From: Scybalousia_A sp052170555
Lineage (GTDB): Bacteria > Bacteroidota > Bacteroidia > Bacteroidales > P3
Assembly: GCA_052170555.1 (NCBI GenBank)
Contig: JBQNAI010000001.1
Coordinates: 248,001-312,000, forward strand
Direction: 5' to 3'
Length of the DNA: 64,000 nt
This document shows positions 8,728 to 18,428 of the stretch, piece after piece. Made by a program: the position numbers and the translations under genes. Within the stretch, counting starts at the first letter, position 1. Each line of letters begins with the position of its first letter. A model generated the notes under the pieces. That model did no database searches, was not told where the DNA came from, and saw only the letters and a list, made by a program, of their open reading frames with translations.

Positions 8728-10869
8728 ATGACAGATAAAAATAAAAAAGAATTTAAGGTTAGTCCTATGGGTGGTAAAAATGGTAAACCTAAATTCAATA
8801 TTACGTGGATATACATTATATCTTTGATCGCAATAGTTGTATTTTGGTTTACGGGAGAGGACAGGTCCAAAGTTAGTAAGGAAGTGAAGTGGGAAAAACT
8901 TCAAAAGGTGCTCGTTCAAAGGGATTATACACAAATAGTGGTTGTTAATCAGAAGTATGCCGAAATATCTATAAATCCTGATGCTATCCGTAGAGATACG
9001 ATGTATAATGATTTATATAAGAATGATGGTGGCTTATTTTCTGATGCTAATTCCAATGTGGACAGATTGCAAGCTATGTATGTCTATAGTTTTGTTACTT
9101 TTGAGGACTTTAGAGAGCAATTACGGACGGTTGAAAATCAATGGATAGTTAAGGATACCGTAGGTAAGGGACTTACAGAGTTGCAAAAACAAGAAGTTAT
9201 AGCAAATAACTATATCCATGTTTTGAGTGAAACTCGCAAAAGTTTATTTGAAGGTCCTACGGGGTGGATATTTTCTATGCTTGGATTACTTCTGTTTTGG
9301 TTTGTCTTGTTTCGTCTGATGAATAGGGGAGCAGGAGGTGGTTCTGCGGGAGGTCTTGGCGGTATGTTTGGTGTCGGTAAAAGTCGTGCCAAGCTTTATG
9401 AGAAAGGAAAGAATGTTGAGGTTACATTTTCTGATGTTGCGGGTCTAGAGGAGGCTAAAATAGAGATTAAGGAGATAGTCGATTTTCTGAAAAATCCTGA
9501 TAAATATACTAAACTAGGAGGTAAGATACCTAAAGGGGCTCTTTTGGTTGGTCCTCCGGGAACGGGGAAAACCCTTTTGGCAAAAGCAGTAGCAGGAGAG
9601 GCAAAAGTACCATTCTTTTCTATGAGTGGAAGTGATTTTGTAGAGATGTTTGTCGGTGTTGGGGCCTCCAGAGTTAGAGACTTGTTTGCTAATGCCAAGA
9701 GTAAGGCACCTTGTATTATTTTTATTGACGAAATTGATGCCATTGGCCGGGCTAGAGGTAAGACATTGGTAAGTGGAGCAAATGATGAGCGAGAAAATAC
9801 TCTCAATCAGTTATTAACTGAGATGGATGGCTTTTCTCCGAATGCTGGTGTCATAATTCTTGCTGCTACTAATAGAGCTGAGATTTTGGATGCCGCACTT
9901 TTGAGAGCAGGAAGATTTGATCGCCAGATTTACGTGGAATTACCGGGTGTAAAGGAGCGAGAGGCTATATTTAATGTCCACATGAAAGGACTAAAGTATA
10001 ATGCAGAGGAAATTAATATCATATTTCTTGCTAAACAAACTCCAGGATTTTCTGGAGCAGATATAGCAAATATATGTAATGAGGCAGCTTTGGTCGCTGC
10101 AAGGCACAATCATTCTCTTATTACAAGACAAGACTTTTTAGATGCAATAGATAGGATTGTCGGCGGTATGGAAAAGAAAAGCAAAGTGATATCTCCAAAA
10201 GAAAAAGAAAGAATTGCTTATCATGAAGCGGGACACGCTTCAGTCAGTTGGTTAAGGGAGTTTGCCAATCCTTTGATAAAAGTAACCATTGTGCCACGAG
10301 GACAGGCCTTAGGGGCTGCCTGGTATGTTCCAGAGGAAAGACAAATAACCACTAAGTCTCAATTGATAGATCAAATGATTTCTCTTTTGGGTGGTAGAGC
10401 AAGTGAAGAAATCGTATTTGGAGAAGTTTCAACCGGAGCTTTAAATGATTTAGAACGTGCAACTAAAATGGCAGTTAGTATGATAACTTACTATGGTTTA
10501 GACGAGCAAATAGGAAATCTTTCTTATTATGATTCATCTCCAGATAGAGAGTATTCGTTTGGAAAGCCATACAGTGAGAAAACAGCCGAGCTTATAGACC
10601 AAAGAGTGAGAAGCTTGATAGAAGAGACGTACAGACAAGCAAAGCAGATATTACTCAATAATCGTGACAAATTAGATAGGTTAGCAAAACTTTTGATAGA
10701 CAGAGAGGTTATCTTCCGTGAAGATGTTGAAGATATATTTGGTCCTAGACAATGGGAAGATTCTATTGAGGGTATTAAAGATATGGTAACTCCAAAGACA
10801 GAACAAAAAAGTGCAGAGGTAAAAGACCAAAAACAATCCGTACAGGTGGAAATCAAAGAGACTAATTGA
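8728..10869 (+). CDS. ftsH: ATP-dependent zinc metalloprotease FtsH
   Basis: A 713-residue membrane protease. Two membrane segments (about residues 27-45 and 178-198) flank an extracytoplasmic domain; then an AAA ATPase with Walker A GPPGTGKT (about 275), Walker B IIFIDEID (about 330) and the arginine-finger region LRAGRFDRQ; then the M41 peptidase with zinc motif HEAGH (about 498). All catalytic residues are present. The C-terminal tail is Lys/Glu/Gln rich. FtsH degrades misassembled membrane proteins and short-lived regulators. Its stop codon abuts the left arm of a 67-base perfect palindrome (10870-10936). Confidence 0.97.
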   Translation: MTDKNKKEFKVSPMGGKNGKPKFNITWIYIISLIAIVVFWFTGEDRSKVSKEVKWEKLQKVLVQRDYTQIVVVNQKYAEISINPDAIRRDTMYNDLYKNDGGLFSDANSNVDRLQAMYVYSFVTFEDFREQLRTVENQWIVKDTVGKGLTELQKQEVIANNYIHVLSETRKSLFEGPTGWIFSMLGLLLFWFVLFRLMNRGAGGGSAGGLGGMFGVGKSRAKLYEKGKNVEVTFSDVAGLEEAKIEIKEIVDFLKNPDKYTKLGGKIPKGALLVGPPGTGKTLLAKAVAGEAKVPFFSMSGSDFVEMFVGVGASRVRDLFANAKSKAPCIIFIDEIDAIGRARGKTLVSGANDERENTLNQLLTEMDGFSPNAGVIILAATNRAEILDAALLRAGRFDRQIYVELPGVKEREAIFNVHMKGLKYNAEEINIIFLAKQTPGFSGADIANICNEAALVAARHNHSLITRQDFLDAIDRIVGGMEKKSKVISPKEKERIAYHEAGHASVSWLREFANPLIKVTIVPRGQALGAAWYVPEERQITTKSQLIDQMISLLGGRASEEIVFGEVSTGALNDLERATKMAVSMITYYGLDEQIGNLSYYDSSPDREYSFGKPYSEKTAELIDQRVRSLIEETYRQAKQILLNNRDKLDRLAKLLIDREVIFREDVEDIFGPRQWEDSIEGIKDMVTPKTEQKSAEVKDQKQSVQVEIKETN

Positions 10870-10936
10870 CATGATAAAGTGAGACATTGATAAATTCTTT
10901 TCGAAAAAGAATTTATCAATGTCTCACTTTATCATG
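10870..10936. repeat. 67-base perfect palindrome (dispersed repeat, copy 2)
   Basis: Two perfect 32-base arms (10870-10901 and 10905-10936) around the loop CGA. The outer part carries ATAAAGTGAGACATTGATAA and the inner part AAATTCTTTT, so it is the most complete copy of the local repeat family. It starts right after the ftsH stop codon. As RNA it would fold into a very stable hairpin and may end or limit readthrough from rsfS-ftsH. Confidence 0.85.
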
Positions 10937-10978
10937 ACTGAAAGAAAATTTAACATAACAATTGTTGAGATTGACAAA

Positions 10979-11563
10979 ATGAAGAATAGTTCCGAGAAGG
11001 AAAAAATACTAAAGCTTTTGAGACATTCTCTGCTTGACAGAGACAAACAGGTATCTACTGTAGAAATTCATGAAGATATTTTCGTCCCTTATAATGATGA
11101 CAATGTGATGGTGTTTGCGGAAAAATTGTCCTCTGATGGTGGCAGATTTGTTTATTGTCAAAATGAAATGGAATTATTTGAGAATTTGAAAAATCTTGCA
11201 TTGTACAGAAAATGGACGCATTACAATGCATATTCTTCAAATTTACAAACTTATTTACAAAGCAATGGTATATCCTCGCTACTTGCTGATACCTCAGTTG
11301 ATGTCGGTATATCTTTGTGTCAAGGAATTGTTGCTCATACAGGCAGTATTATTATAACATCTGTTCAGGGAGCAGGAACAACACTTGTACATTTTCCACA
11401 TATTATGATAATTATTGCTATGGCTTCACAGATAAAAACTTCTTATAAACAAATTTTTAACAGACTTTCTGAATCCTTACCGGAATGGGTGCTATCTATT
11501 AAGTCCGGAAAACTAATTGAAGAAGATATTAAAGAGTTATATATTTTTATTGTGGATGAATAG
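10979..11563 (+). CDS. LUD-domain (LutC/YkgG-type) protein
   Basis: About 194 residues from the ATG at 10979. Upstream in-frame ATGs at 10919 and 10934 lie inside the palindrome and would add an odd N-terminus, whereas MKNSSEKEKILKLLRHSL from 10979 looks like a normal LutC start. The C-terminal half has the family core: LADTSVDVGISLCQGIVAHTG, then SIIITSVQGAG and the late SIKSGKLIEEDIKELYIFIVDE. LutC-type proteins belong to lactate-utilisation LutABC in some bacteria; in Bacteroidales a solitary copy by ftsH is common and its role is unsettled. No lutA or lutB is seen here. Confidence 0.8.
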   Translation: MKNSSEKEKILKLLRHSLLDRDKQVSTVEIHEDIFVPYNDDNVMVFAEKLSSDGGRFVYCQNEMELFENLKNLALYRKWTHYNAYSSNLQTYLQSNGISSLLADTSVDVGISLCQGIVAHTGSIIITSVQGAGTTLVHFPHIMIIIAMASQIKTSYKQIFNRLSESLPEWVLSIKSGKLIEEDIKELYIFIVDE

Positions 11564-11617
11564 AAATTTATGTGATATGTAGAGTTTGACATATACTATA
11601 TTGAATAGATAATTATT

Positions 11618-12487
11618 ATGAATAATTTATTGAAAAGAGCAATCACAGGTATAGTTTACGTTTTGAGTGTAATAGTTGCGTTATTTATTCACCCAATGAT
11701 AACAGCTATTTATTTTTTTGTTGTTGCTATGATAGGATTGTGGGAATTTTATAACATAGTATCGCAGAAAGATGGGATAAAACCTAATACTATTATCGGA
11801 ATTTTACTTGCTATTGTTATATATATCGCATTCGTTTATATAACTGGTTTTGATTGTGAATTAAATGTACTACGATATGTTGGGATTTTTTGCTTTTTGG
11901 CAATAATTCCTACTCTCATCGTACTGTTTGTCGTAGAACTTTATCGCAATAGGGCAACAGCTTTCGTTAATATTGCATATACACTTTTAGGTGTTATATA
12001 TGTGGTGATACCGTTAGCTTTGACAAATTTGATTATACATACTGATGGACAGACTCTGTCGTTTAATTTGGTGTATACTCCTATGGTCTTAATGAGTGTA
12101 TTTATCTTTGCATGGAGTAATGATACCTTTGCATACTTGACGGGGATTAAATTTGGGAAACATAAGCTTTTTGAACGTATTTCTCCTAAGAAAACATGGG
12201 AGGGCTGGATTGGTGGTTTTGTTTTTACAATTATCGCTGCAGTTATTGTTTCTTATTTTACCGATAGTCTTTCTACTTTTGATTTTATAGTGATTGCTGT
12301 TATAACATCCGTTATCGGTACGTTTGGAGACCTTATTGAGTCTATGTTGAAAAGACAAGTAGGAGTTAAAGATAGCGGTAATATTTTACCTGGGCACGGC
12401 GGTATATTGGATCGGTTTGATATTTTATTACTTGTACTACCAGCGGTAACAGAATATTTCTTTATTAAAATGTTATTTATCAATTAA
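11618..12487 (+). CDS. cdsA: phosphatidate cytidylyltransferase CdsA
   Basis: A 289-residue integral membrane enzyme with about eight membrane segments. The C-terminal CDS signature is complete: SMLKRQVGVKDSG followed by LPGHGGILDRFD (about residues 244-275), including the catalytic Asp/His region. It makes CDP-diacylglycerol from phosphatidate and CTP, the branch point for phosphatidylserine, phosphatidylethanolamine and phosphatidylglycerol. The psd gene starts 13 bases downstream, giving a small phospholipid unit. Confidence 0.97.
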   Translation: MNNLLKRAITGIVYVLSVIVALFIHPMITAIYFFVVAMIGLWEFYNIVSQKDGIKPNTIIGILLAIVIYIAFVYITGFDCELNVLRYVGIFCFLAIIPTLIVLFVVELYRNRATAFVNIAYTLLGVIYVVIPLALTNLIIHTDGQTLSFNLVYTPMVLMSVFIFAWSNDTFAYLTGIKFGKHKLFERISPKKTWEGWIGGFVFTIIAAVIVSYFTDSLSTFDFIVIAVITSVIGTFGDLIESMLKRQVGVKDSGNILPGHGGILDRFDILLLVLPAVTEYFFIKMLFIN

Positions 12488-12500
12488 AAAATAAAAAACG

Positions 12501-13154
12501 ATGTACATTCATAAAGAAGGATATAAAATATTATTTATAACTACCATTTTTTTTGTAATATTGACATGTGTTATTTTAACATTCGCAGATGGGTGGATAA
12601 AATGGTTATTGGAAACAATGATATTAGCAGTAAGTTTTCTAATCGTACGGTTTTTTCGTATGCCTAATCGTGAGATTTTTACAAGTGATAGTAAAATAGT
12701 AGCGTCTGCTGATGGAACTATTGTGGTTGTGGAACAAGTTTTTGAAAACGAATACCTGAAGTGCGATTGTTTACAAATATCTACGTTTATGTCTCCAAAT
12801 AATATACATGTTAATCGTTATCCTATCTCAGGACGTGTTGTCTATACAAAGTATTATGATGGTAAAAAACTATATGCACGTAATCCCAAATCGTCTTTAT
12901 TAAACGAAAGAACAAGTATTTGTATAGAGAGAGAAGATGGCAAAAAAGTTTTGATTAGACAGATAGCTGGAGCATTAGCACGGAGAATCGCTTGTTATGC
13001 TAAGGAAGGAGAGATTGTACAGCAAGGAAGTGAATTAGGCTTTATCAAGTTTGGCTCAAGAGTTGATTTGCTTATCCCGTTAAATAGCGAAGTGCATGTA
13101 GAGATAGAGGATAAAGTACGTGGAGGTCAAAGTATTATTGCGACATTGCAATAA
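12501..13154 (+). CDS. psd: phosphatidylserine decarboxylase
   Basis: A 217-residue proenzyme of the short Psd type. Two membrane segments lie at about residues 8-45; the catalytic domain follows (FMSPNNIHVNRYPISG with the conserved His, about 95-115). The self-cleavage site is the Gly-Ser pair in FGSR (about 185-186), which creates the pyruvoyl group. It converts phosphatidylserine to phosphatidylethanolamine at the inner membrane. It directly follows cdsA in the same transcript, so the two steps are coupled. Confidence 0.95.
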   Translation: MYIHKEGYKILFITTIFFVILTCVILTFADGWIKWLLETMILAVSFLIVRFFRMPNREIFTSDSKIVASADGTIVVVEQVFENEYLKCDCLQISTFMSPNNIHVNRYPISGRVVYTKYYDGKKLYARNPKSSLLNERTSICIEREDGKKVLIRQIAGALARRIACYAKEGEIVQQGSELGFIKFGSRVDLLIPLNSEVHVEIEDKVRGGQSIIATLQ

Positions 13155-13228
13155 TAGATGATTGGTAATATGTGGATAATAAGTGATTTTTATTGCTTTG
13201 TCAATGTGGATATATATTTCATGTGGAC

Positions 13229-13310
13229 AAAGTGCCAAAAGGAAAAATTAAAGTCTCACTTCAGTAAAATAAAGTCCCACATTAGTTTATTCAAGTGACA
13301 ACTTAAAGTT
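13229..13310. repeat. dispersed short repeat, copy 3
   Basis: Three related units in the psd-arcA gap: CAAAGTGCCA (13228), AAAGTCTCACTTCAGTAAAA (13250) and AAAGTCCCACATTAGTTTA (13271), close to AAAGTGCCACTTTAGTAAA of the copy at 18276. The inner AAATTCTTTTC palindrome is missing. Confidence 0.5.
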
Positions 13311-13419
13311 TTTTGCAGTCAGGATGCATTCAGTGAATGTGTAGATACTATTTCAATAAATAAGACTTAAATTTTATATATCAATTACGAATTCTTTCTA
13401 AAAGAATAAAATAAAATAA

Positions 13420-13451
13420 TTTGGCTATTCAGAAAAATTATACTAAATTTG
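13420..13451 (+). promoter_or_regulatory. Bacteroidota promoter of the arginine deiminase gene
   Basis: TTTG ending at 13423, a 20-base spacer, then TAAATTTG at 13444-13451: a near-perfect match to the phylum consensus, about 20 bases before the ATG at 13473. It rules out the upstream TTG at 13449 as a start, because that codon lies in the -7 element. Confidence 0.8.
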
Positions 13452-13472
13452 CACCTCTTAAAATTTAGTTTT

Positions 13473-14711
13473 ATGAATAAAATAGAGGTATTTTCGGAGA
13501 TAGGACAATTAAATGGAGTGATATTGCATAATCCTGGAACAGAAATAGAGCAGATGACTCCGTCTACTATAGGACACGCATTGTATAGCGATATATTGAA
13601 TTTAAAAATTGCACACAAGGAGTATTATGATTTCCGAACGGTACTGTCCTCTTGGTGTCAAACCTATGAAGTAACAGATTTATTGGCACAAGTATTACAA
13701 GACAATAGTATAAAGCAAAATTTACTTAATAGGGTGCTTCAAAAGGAAGACAAAATGTTTTTGTATGAAGAATTGATTGAAGTATCGGCTGGAGATTTAG
13801 CTAAATACCTAATAGAGGGTTATGCATATAGGGAAGGGAAACATCCAGTAAAATTCAAAGAATTACGTTTCGTATTAGAACCTTTGTATAATCTGTTTTT
13901 TACACGTGACGCCTCGTCAAGTGTTTATGACCAAGTTTTAATACACTCAATGCGTACAGTAGTAAGAGATAGAGAGAGTTTTATTATGGAAGCTATTTTC
14001 CATAATCTTTTCTTATCAAAGGTTATAAGTCCTAAGAATTTTTCTGCTACGGCGATTACTGAGGGGGGGGATTGTTTGATTGCCAAAGACGATATTTTGT
14101 TTATAGGAAATGGATTGAGGACCAATTCTAAAGGTATAGAATTTTTAACATCTTGGTTTGCTGAAAACAAGCCTAAACAGAAAATACTTGTGCAGCAACT
14201 ACCTCAAACTAGGGATTCTTTTATACACTTAGATATGGTATTTAATTTTCTTGATAGGGACAAGTGCATTGTGTACGAACCTTTGATATGTCAGAAAGAT
14301 ACTTCTTTTGCGACAACGATTATAGATATAGATAACGGTAAAATTTCTTATAGAGATTGTACCTGTTTTATGGATGCCACAAAAAAACTGGGATTTGATT
14401 TGCAACCTATCTCATGTGGAGGTGATGATTCTTGGATACAAGAGAGAGAACAATGGCATTCCGGAGCTAATTTCTTCTGTCTTGGGGAAGGGAAAGTAAT
14501 TGGTTATGCGAGGAACACTCATACGATTGATAATCTTAGTAGGCATGGTTTTGAAGTTATTAAAGCTGAGGATGTTGTTAGAAGTCAAGTAGATTTGAAG
14601 ACAAAAAATAGGTTTGTCGTCACTTTTGAAGCAAGTGAATTGCCAAGAGGGTGCGGAGGAGCAAGGTGTATGACAATGCCGGTGTCTAGACAAAGAGTGA
14701 GATGGGAATAA
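13473..14711 (+). CDS. arcA: arginine deiminase
   Basis: 412 residues from the ATG at 13473. The guanidino-enzyme fold is marked by FTRDAS, the EGGD motif followed by FIGNGLRTN, the catalytic HLD (in FIHLDMVF), and the nucleophile Cys in GGARCMTMPVSR at about residue 399. The enzyme hydrolyses arginine to citrulline and ammonia, giving acid resistance or, with arcB and arcC, ATP. No ornithine carbamoyltransferase or carbamate kinase lies next to it, so it is a stand-alone gene with its own promoter. It is followed 24 bases later by the DUF2723 gene, possibly on the same transcript. Confidence 0.93.
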   Translation: MNKIEVFSEIGQLNGVILHNPGTEIEQMTPSTIGHALYSDILNLKIAHKEYYDFRTVLSSWCQTYEVTDLLAQVLQDNSIKQNLLNRVLQKEDKMFLYEELIEVSAGDLAKYLIEGYAYREGKHPVKFKELRFVLEPLYNLFFTRDASSSVYDQVLIHSMRTVVRDRESFIMEAIFHNLFLSKVISPKNFSATAITEGGDCLIAKDDILFIGNGLRTNSKGIEFLTSWFAENKPKQKILVQQLPQTRDSFIHLDMVFNFLDRDKCIVYEPLICQKDTSFATTIIDIDNGKISYRDCTCFMDATKKLGFDLQPISCGGDDSWIQEREQWHSGANFFCLGEGKVIGYARNTHTIDNLSRHGFEVIKAEDVVRSQVDLKTKNRFVVTFEASELPRGCGGARCMTMPVSRQRVRWE

Positions 14712-14735
14712 TAAAATACTAAATAAACAATTAAA

Positions 14736-17700
14736 ATGAGAAAGTATAAGTTAATTAATAACTGTATCGGATGGGCGGTATTTTTGGTTGCAAGTATCGT
14801 TTATTTGATGACCGCAGAACCGACAGCATCTTGGTGGGATTGTGGTGAATACATTGCTACGACAAACAAATTGGAAGTTGGACATCCTCCTGGGGCTCCA
14901 ACATTTCAGCTGATAGGAAGATTATTTGCCTTATTGGCTGGTAATGATGTTTCTAAGGTAGCACTAATGATAAATAGTATGAGTGCTATTTGTAGTGGTT
15001 TAACGATATTGTTTTTGTTTTGGACAATAACTCTTCTATCAAAGAAGTTTGTCCCGTTAGAGAATAGAGAAAAAATGACCACAGCTCAGATGATTGCTGT
15101 GTTTGGAAGTGGTATTGTGGGAGCATTGGCATATACTTTTTCGGATACATTTTGGTTTTCTGCGGTTGAAGGAGAAGTTTATGCAATGTCAAGTTGTTTT
15201 ACGGCAATTGTTTTTTGGGCTATATTAAAATGGGATGAGCAGGCGGAGGATTCTCACAATCTACGCTGGCTCGTGTTGATTGCATTTTTGATTGGTGTTG
15301 CCATTGGAGTTCATTTGCTTAATATTCTTACAATTCCTGCAATTACTTATATTATCTATTTTAAAAAATATCCGCAGACAACAAAAAAGGGATTGATTCT
15401 TACAGGTATTGTCTCTTTATTAGTTGTTGCTATGGTGATGTATTTTATCATTCCAGAAATTGTTAATATTGCCTCGTACTTTGAAGCATTCTTTGTAAAT
15501 AGCATAGGATTGCCTTTCAATAGCGGTACAATCGTTTATTTTATATTGTTGTTTGGCTTGATAATTTACGGATTGTATTGGACGAAAAAGAAAGTAAAAC
15601 CCATATTTAATACAGCTATTCTTTCTGTCCTATTTCTTATTTTAGGATATTCAACATTTGCAACGTTGATTATACGTGCTAATGCCAATACGCCTATAAA
15701 TGAGAATGCTCCTAAAGATGCTGTTTCATTACTTACTTACCTTAATAGAGAGCAATATGGGACAGTGCCGCTCCTTTACGGACCTTATTATACTGCACAG
15801 GTAAAACGCAGTAGTGATGGAGGGGCTGATTATAACCTTTCCACAAAATATGTCAAAGACAGGGCTATTGGTAAGTATAAAAAAATAAAACGAGCATTTT
15901 CTTCTAAGTGGGATGACAAAGGTTGTACTATTTTCCCACGTATGTACTCAACAGATGAAGGAAGACGACACATTCAATATTATAAAATGTGGATAGGAAA
16001 GAGTGAAGATGATTATTCGAAACCGTCATTTGTGCAAAATCTTACTTATTTTTTCCGTTATCAAGTCAATCACATGTATTGGCGTTATTTTATGTGGAAT
16101 TTTGTGGGACGACAAAATGATATACAGTCTTATGGTCTGAATTACGAATCCTCACCGGCAGAAGCATCTAACGGACAGAAAGATTTAGTCCATGGTAATT
16201 GGATAAGTGGAATAAAATTTTTGGATGCAATACGGTTAGGACCACAAAGTGGTTTGCCATCAGACTTGCAAAACAATGAAGGTCGCAATACATTATATTT
16301 TCTTCCTTTGTTGTTGGGATTGGCAGGATTGATTTATCAAATAAAGCGTAATGGTAAAAGTGCATTTGTAGTATTCTTATTATTCTTTATGACAGGCTTG
16401 GCTATCGTTCTTTATTTAAATCAATCGCCATGTCAACCACGTGAAAGAGATTATGCATATGCTGGATCCTTTTATGCATTTGCTATTTGGATAGGTATGG
16501 GTGTGTTTGCCATTTGTGATTGGTTAAAAAAGATTAGACTAAATGAGAGCTTAAAAAACTTATTTGTTATTGTTATTTGTTTGTTTGCAGTTCCTGTATT
16601 GATGGCTTGGCAAGAGTGGGACGACCATGATCGTAGTGATCGTTATATGGCACGTGACTTTGCTAAGAATTATTTGGAGAGTTGTAAACCGAACTCTATT
16701 CTGATCACTTTTGGAGATAATGATACATTTCCTCTTTGGTATGATCAGGAAGTGGAAGGTATTAGAACTGATGTTCGTGTATTGAATTATACACTTTCTG
16801 GTATGGCTTGGTATGTAGAACAACTTTACAATAAAATTTATGATTCTGAAAAGGTAAGGTTTACTTTAGATAAAAGTTTTTATGGATTGGGACAGGATAT
16901 TAATTGGATTCATGCTTCAAGGGATACTATGGAATTAGAGGTTGCCCTAAAGAATATTAAAAAATTATCCAGCGAACAACCTCCTTTCAACTATATGTCC
17001 CACATGAAAGATTATGAATATATAAGTGTTCTTCCTACAAACAATTTTAGAATTACTTTTAATAAAGAGAAATTGGCAGAACAGGGTATCTATCCTAATG
17101 ATTCTGTTGACGGACGACCTGGAGAGTTTGTTTTTTCTATTCCTGTGCAACAGTTGGACGAACAAGGATTTTATCAATATGCACAGTTGGCACGTCAAGA
17201 ACTCATGTTATTAGATATTATAGCTAGTAATCATTTTGAGCGTCCTATTTACGTTATTAATCCTTACCTTCTTAAAGATGTTATCCCTAATATAATGGAT
17301 TATGTTATTCAAGAGGGAATGGTATATCGTATAGTGCCATATCGTCAGAATAGAACTTATACAGACAACACTTATGGTTTGTTTATGGATAAATTTTCTT
17401 GGGGAAACGTTAATAAACAAGGAGTTTATTTGGAAAATGCAGTAACTGTAAGCAATTCTAAGTCTGCTCGTCAAAATATGTCTATGTATGCAATGCATCT
17501 TATTGATAAGGGTATGAAAAAGGAGGCATTAAATATTTTGAATAAGGCTATTAAAGAATTTCCTATGACTAAACTTCCTTATGATAGGGCAGATATTTTG
17601 TTAGCACAAGCTTATTGTAAAGTTGGAGATAGACATGCTGGGAAACAGGTTTATAAGAGTATAATAGATTATTATAAGGGTTATATTCATTATTATAATC

Positions 17701-18170
17701 GGTTTAGCGGGAAGAAAGCTCGTTGTGTTGAAGGAGATAAGAATATGGCTATCGTTATACTTGCACAGCTATACCGTGAGGTTAAGAATAATGGATTTGA
17801 AGATTTGATGGAAGATATAAAGAAAGTGCCTAATGTTGATGGATATGTATCTTCTATGGAGTTTAGTGAAAAGTATGGTTCAATGATTAATTCTATCAAT
17901 GAGACGGCAGGACAACTTTCAGATGCAACTCACAAATCGGAAGCTATATTAAAATTTTTGGAAATTTTGAATGGTATAGAGCAGAATGCTGAAAAGATGT
18001 ATAATTCGGAAATGAAAGAACAGATTGTGCAAATTGTTCAATTTATCTACTCAATTTCACAAAAAAATAATGCCTTAGAAATTATAGAAAGAATAAATAA
18101 GAGTAATGTTTTGTCTATGTATCTAACTACAACTCAAACTCAGCAAACCAATATTGGTATGATACAATAG
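14736..18170 (+). CDS. DUF2723 polytopic membrane protein (protein O-glycosyltransferase-like)
   Basis: A 1144-residue protein. The N-terminus has the DUF2723 hallmark: membrane segment, then YLMTAEPTASWWDCGEYIA and VGHPPGAPTFQLIGR (about residues 23-66), resembling the acidic active site of GT-C glycosyltransferases. About eleven membrane segments fill residues 10-320 and 520-640. A soluble part follows with GDNDTFPLWYDQEV, and the C-terminal third is helical, TPR-like. Bacteroidota members are thought to act in O-glycosylation of exported proteins, which fits a T9SS organism; that role is inference. A strong terminator follows. Confidence 0.85.
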   Translation: MRKYKLINNCIGWAVFLVASIVYLMTAEPTASWWDCGEYIATTNKLEVGHPPGAPTFQLIGRLFALLAGNDVSKVALMINSMSAICSGLTILFLFWTITLLSKKFVPLENREKMTTAQMIAVFGSGIVGALAYTFSDTFWFSAVEGEVYAMSSCFTAIVFWAILKWDEQAEDSHNLRWLVLIAFLIGVAIGVHLLNILTIPAITYIIYFKKYPQTTKKGLILTGIVSLLVVAMVMYFIIPEIVNIASYFEAFFVNSIGLPFNSGTIVYFILLFGLIIYGLYWTKKKVKPIFNTAILSVLFLILGYSTFATLIIRANANTPINENAPKDAVSLLTYLNREQYGTVPLLYGPYYTAQVKRSSDGGADYNLSTKYVKDRAIGKYKKIKRAFSSKWDDKGCTIFPRMYSTDEGRRHIQYYKMWIGKSEDDYSKPSFVQNLTYFFRYQVNHMYWRYFMWNFVGRQNDIQSYGLNYESSPAEASNGQKDLVHGNWISGIKFLDAIRLGPQSGLPSDLQNNEGRNTLYFLPLLLGLAGLIYQIKRNGKSAFVVFLLFFMTGLAIVLYLNQSPCQPRERDYAYAGSFYAFAIWIGMGVFAICDWLKKIRLNESLKNLFVIVICLFAVPVLMAWQEWDDHDRSDRYMARDFAKNYLESCKPNSILITFGDNDTFPLWYDQEVEGIRTDVRVLNYTLSGMAWYVEQLYNKIYDSEKVRFTLDKSFYGLGQDINWIHASRDTMELEVALKNIKKLSSEQPPFNYMSHMKDYEYISVLPTNNFRITFNKEKLAEQGIYPNDSVDGRPGEFVFSIPVQQLDEQGFYQYAQLARQELMLLDIIASNHFERPIYVINPYLLKDVIPNIMDYVIQEGMVYRIVPYRQNRTYTDNTYGLFMDKFSWGNVNKQGVYLENAVTVSNSKSARQNMSMYAMHLIDKGMKKEALNILNKAIKEFPMTKLPYDRADILLAQAYCKVGDRHAGKQVYKSIIDYYKGYIHYYNRFSGKKARCVEGDKNMAIVILAQLYREVKNNGFEDLMEDIKKVPNVDGYVSSMEFSEKYGSMINSINETAGQLSDATHKSEAILKFLEILNGIEQNAEKMYNSEMKEQIVQIVQFIYSISQKNNALEIIERINKSNVLSMYLTTTQTQQTNIGMIQ

Positions 18171-18201
18171 GAATAGAGTTTTTGATTGTATTAGATATAT
18201 A

Positions 18202-18240
18202 AAAATCCACCTTATGTCCTATTAACATAAGGTGGATTTT
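18202..18240. terminator. bidirectional terminator between DUF2723 gene and gldD
   Basis: Perfect 16-base stem (AAAATCCACCTTATGT with ACATAAGGTGGATTTT) and a 7-base loop; A-tract on one side and T-tract on the other. Confidence 0.9.
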
Positions 18241-18275
18241 AGTATTTTGATTTTATCTTCAATACAATTGAAAAT

Positions 18276-18358
18276 AAAGTGCCACTTTAGTAAATTCTTT
18301 TCAAAAAAGAATTTATTGTTTTTTGAAAAGAATTCTACAAAATGACATCTTATTTTTA
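18276..18358. repeat. dispersed short repeat, copy 4
   Basis: Starts AAAGTGCCACTTTAGTAAA, then AATTCTTTTCAAAAAAGAATT (inner palindrome), then TTTTTTGAAAAGAATTCTAC and ATGACATCTTATTTTTA. Lies between the terminator at 18202 and the 3' end of gldD. Confidence 0.65.
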
Positions 18359-18428
18359 AGACTACAAGTATTATATAAAGAATGTTTATGATATGATGAA
18401 TACTAAAAAAACATAAGGAAGAAAAATA

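Noticed and set aside
10919..10978. ATGs at 10919 and 10934 as the start of the LUD-domain gene
   Set aside because: Both lie in the right arm of the palindrome and add residues unlike the family; 10979 gives a normal N-terminus.
13449..13472. TTG at 13449 as start of arginine deiminase
   Set aside because: It overlaps the -7 promoter element; ATG 13473 fits the protein family.
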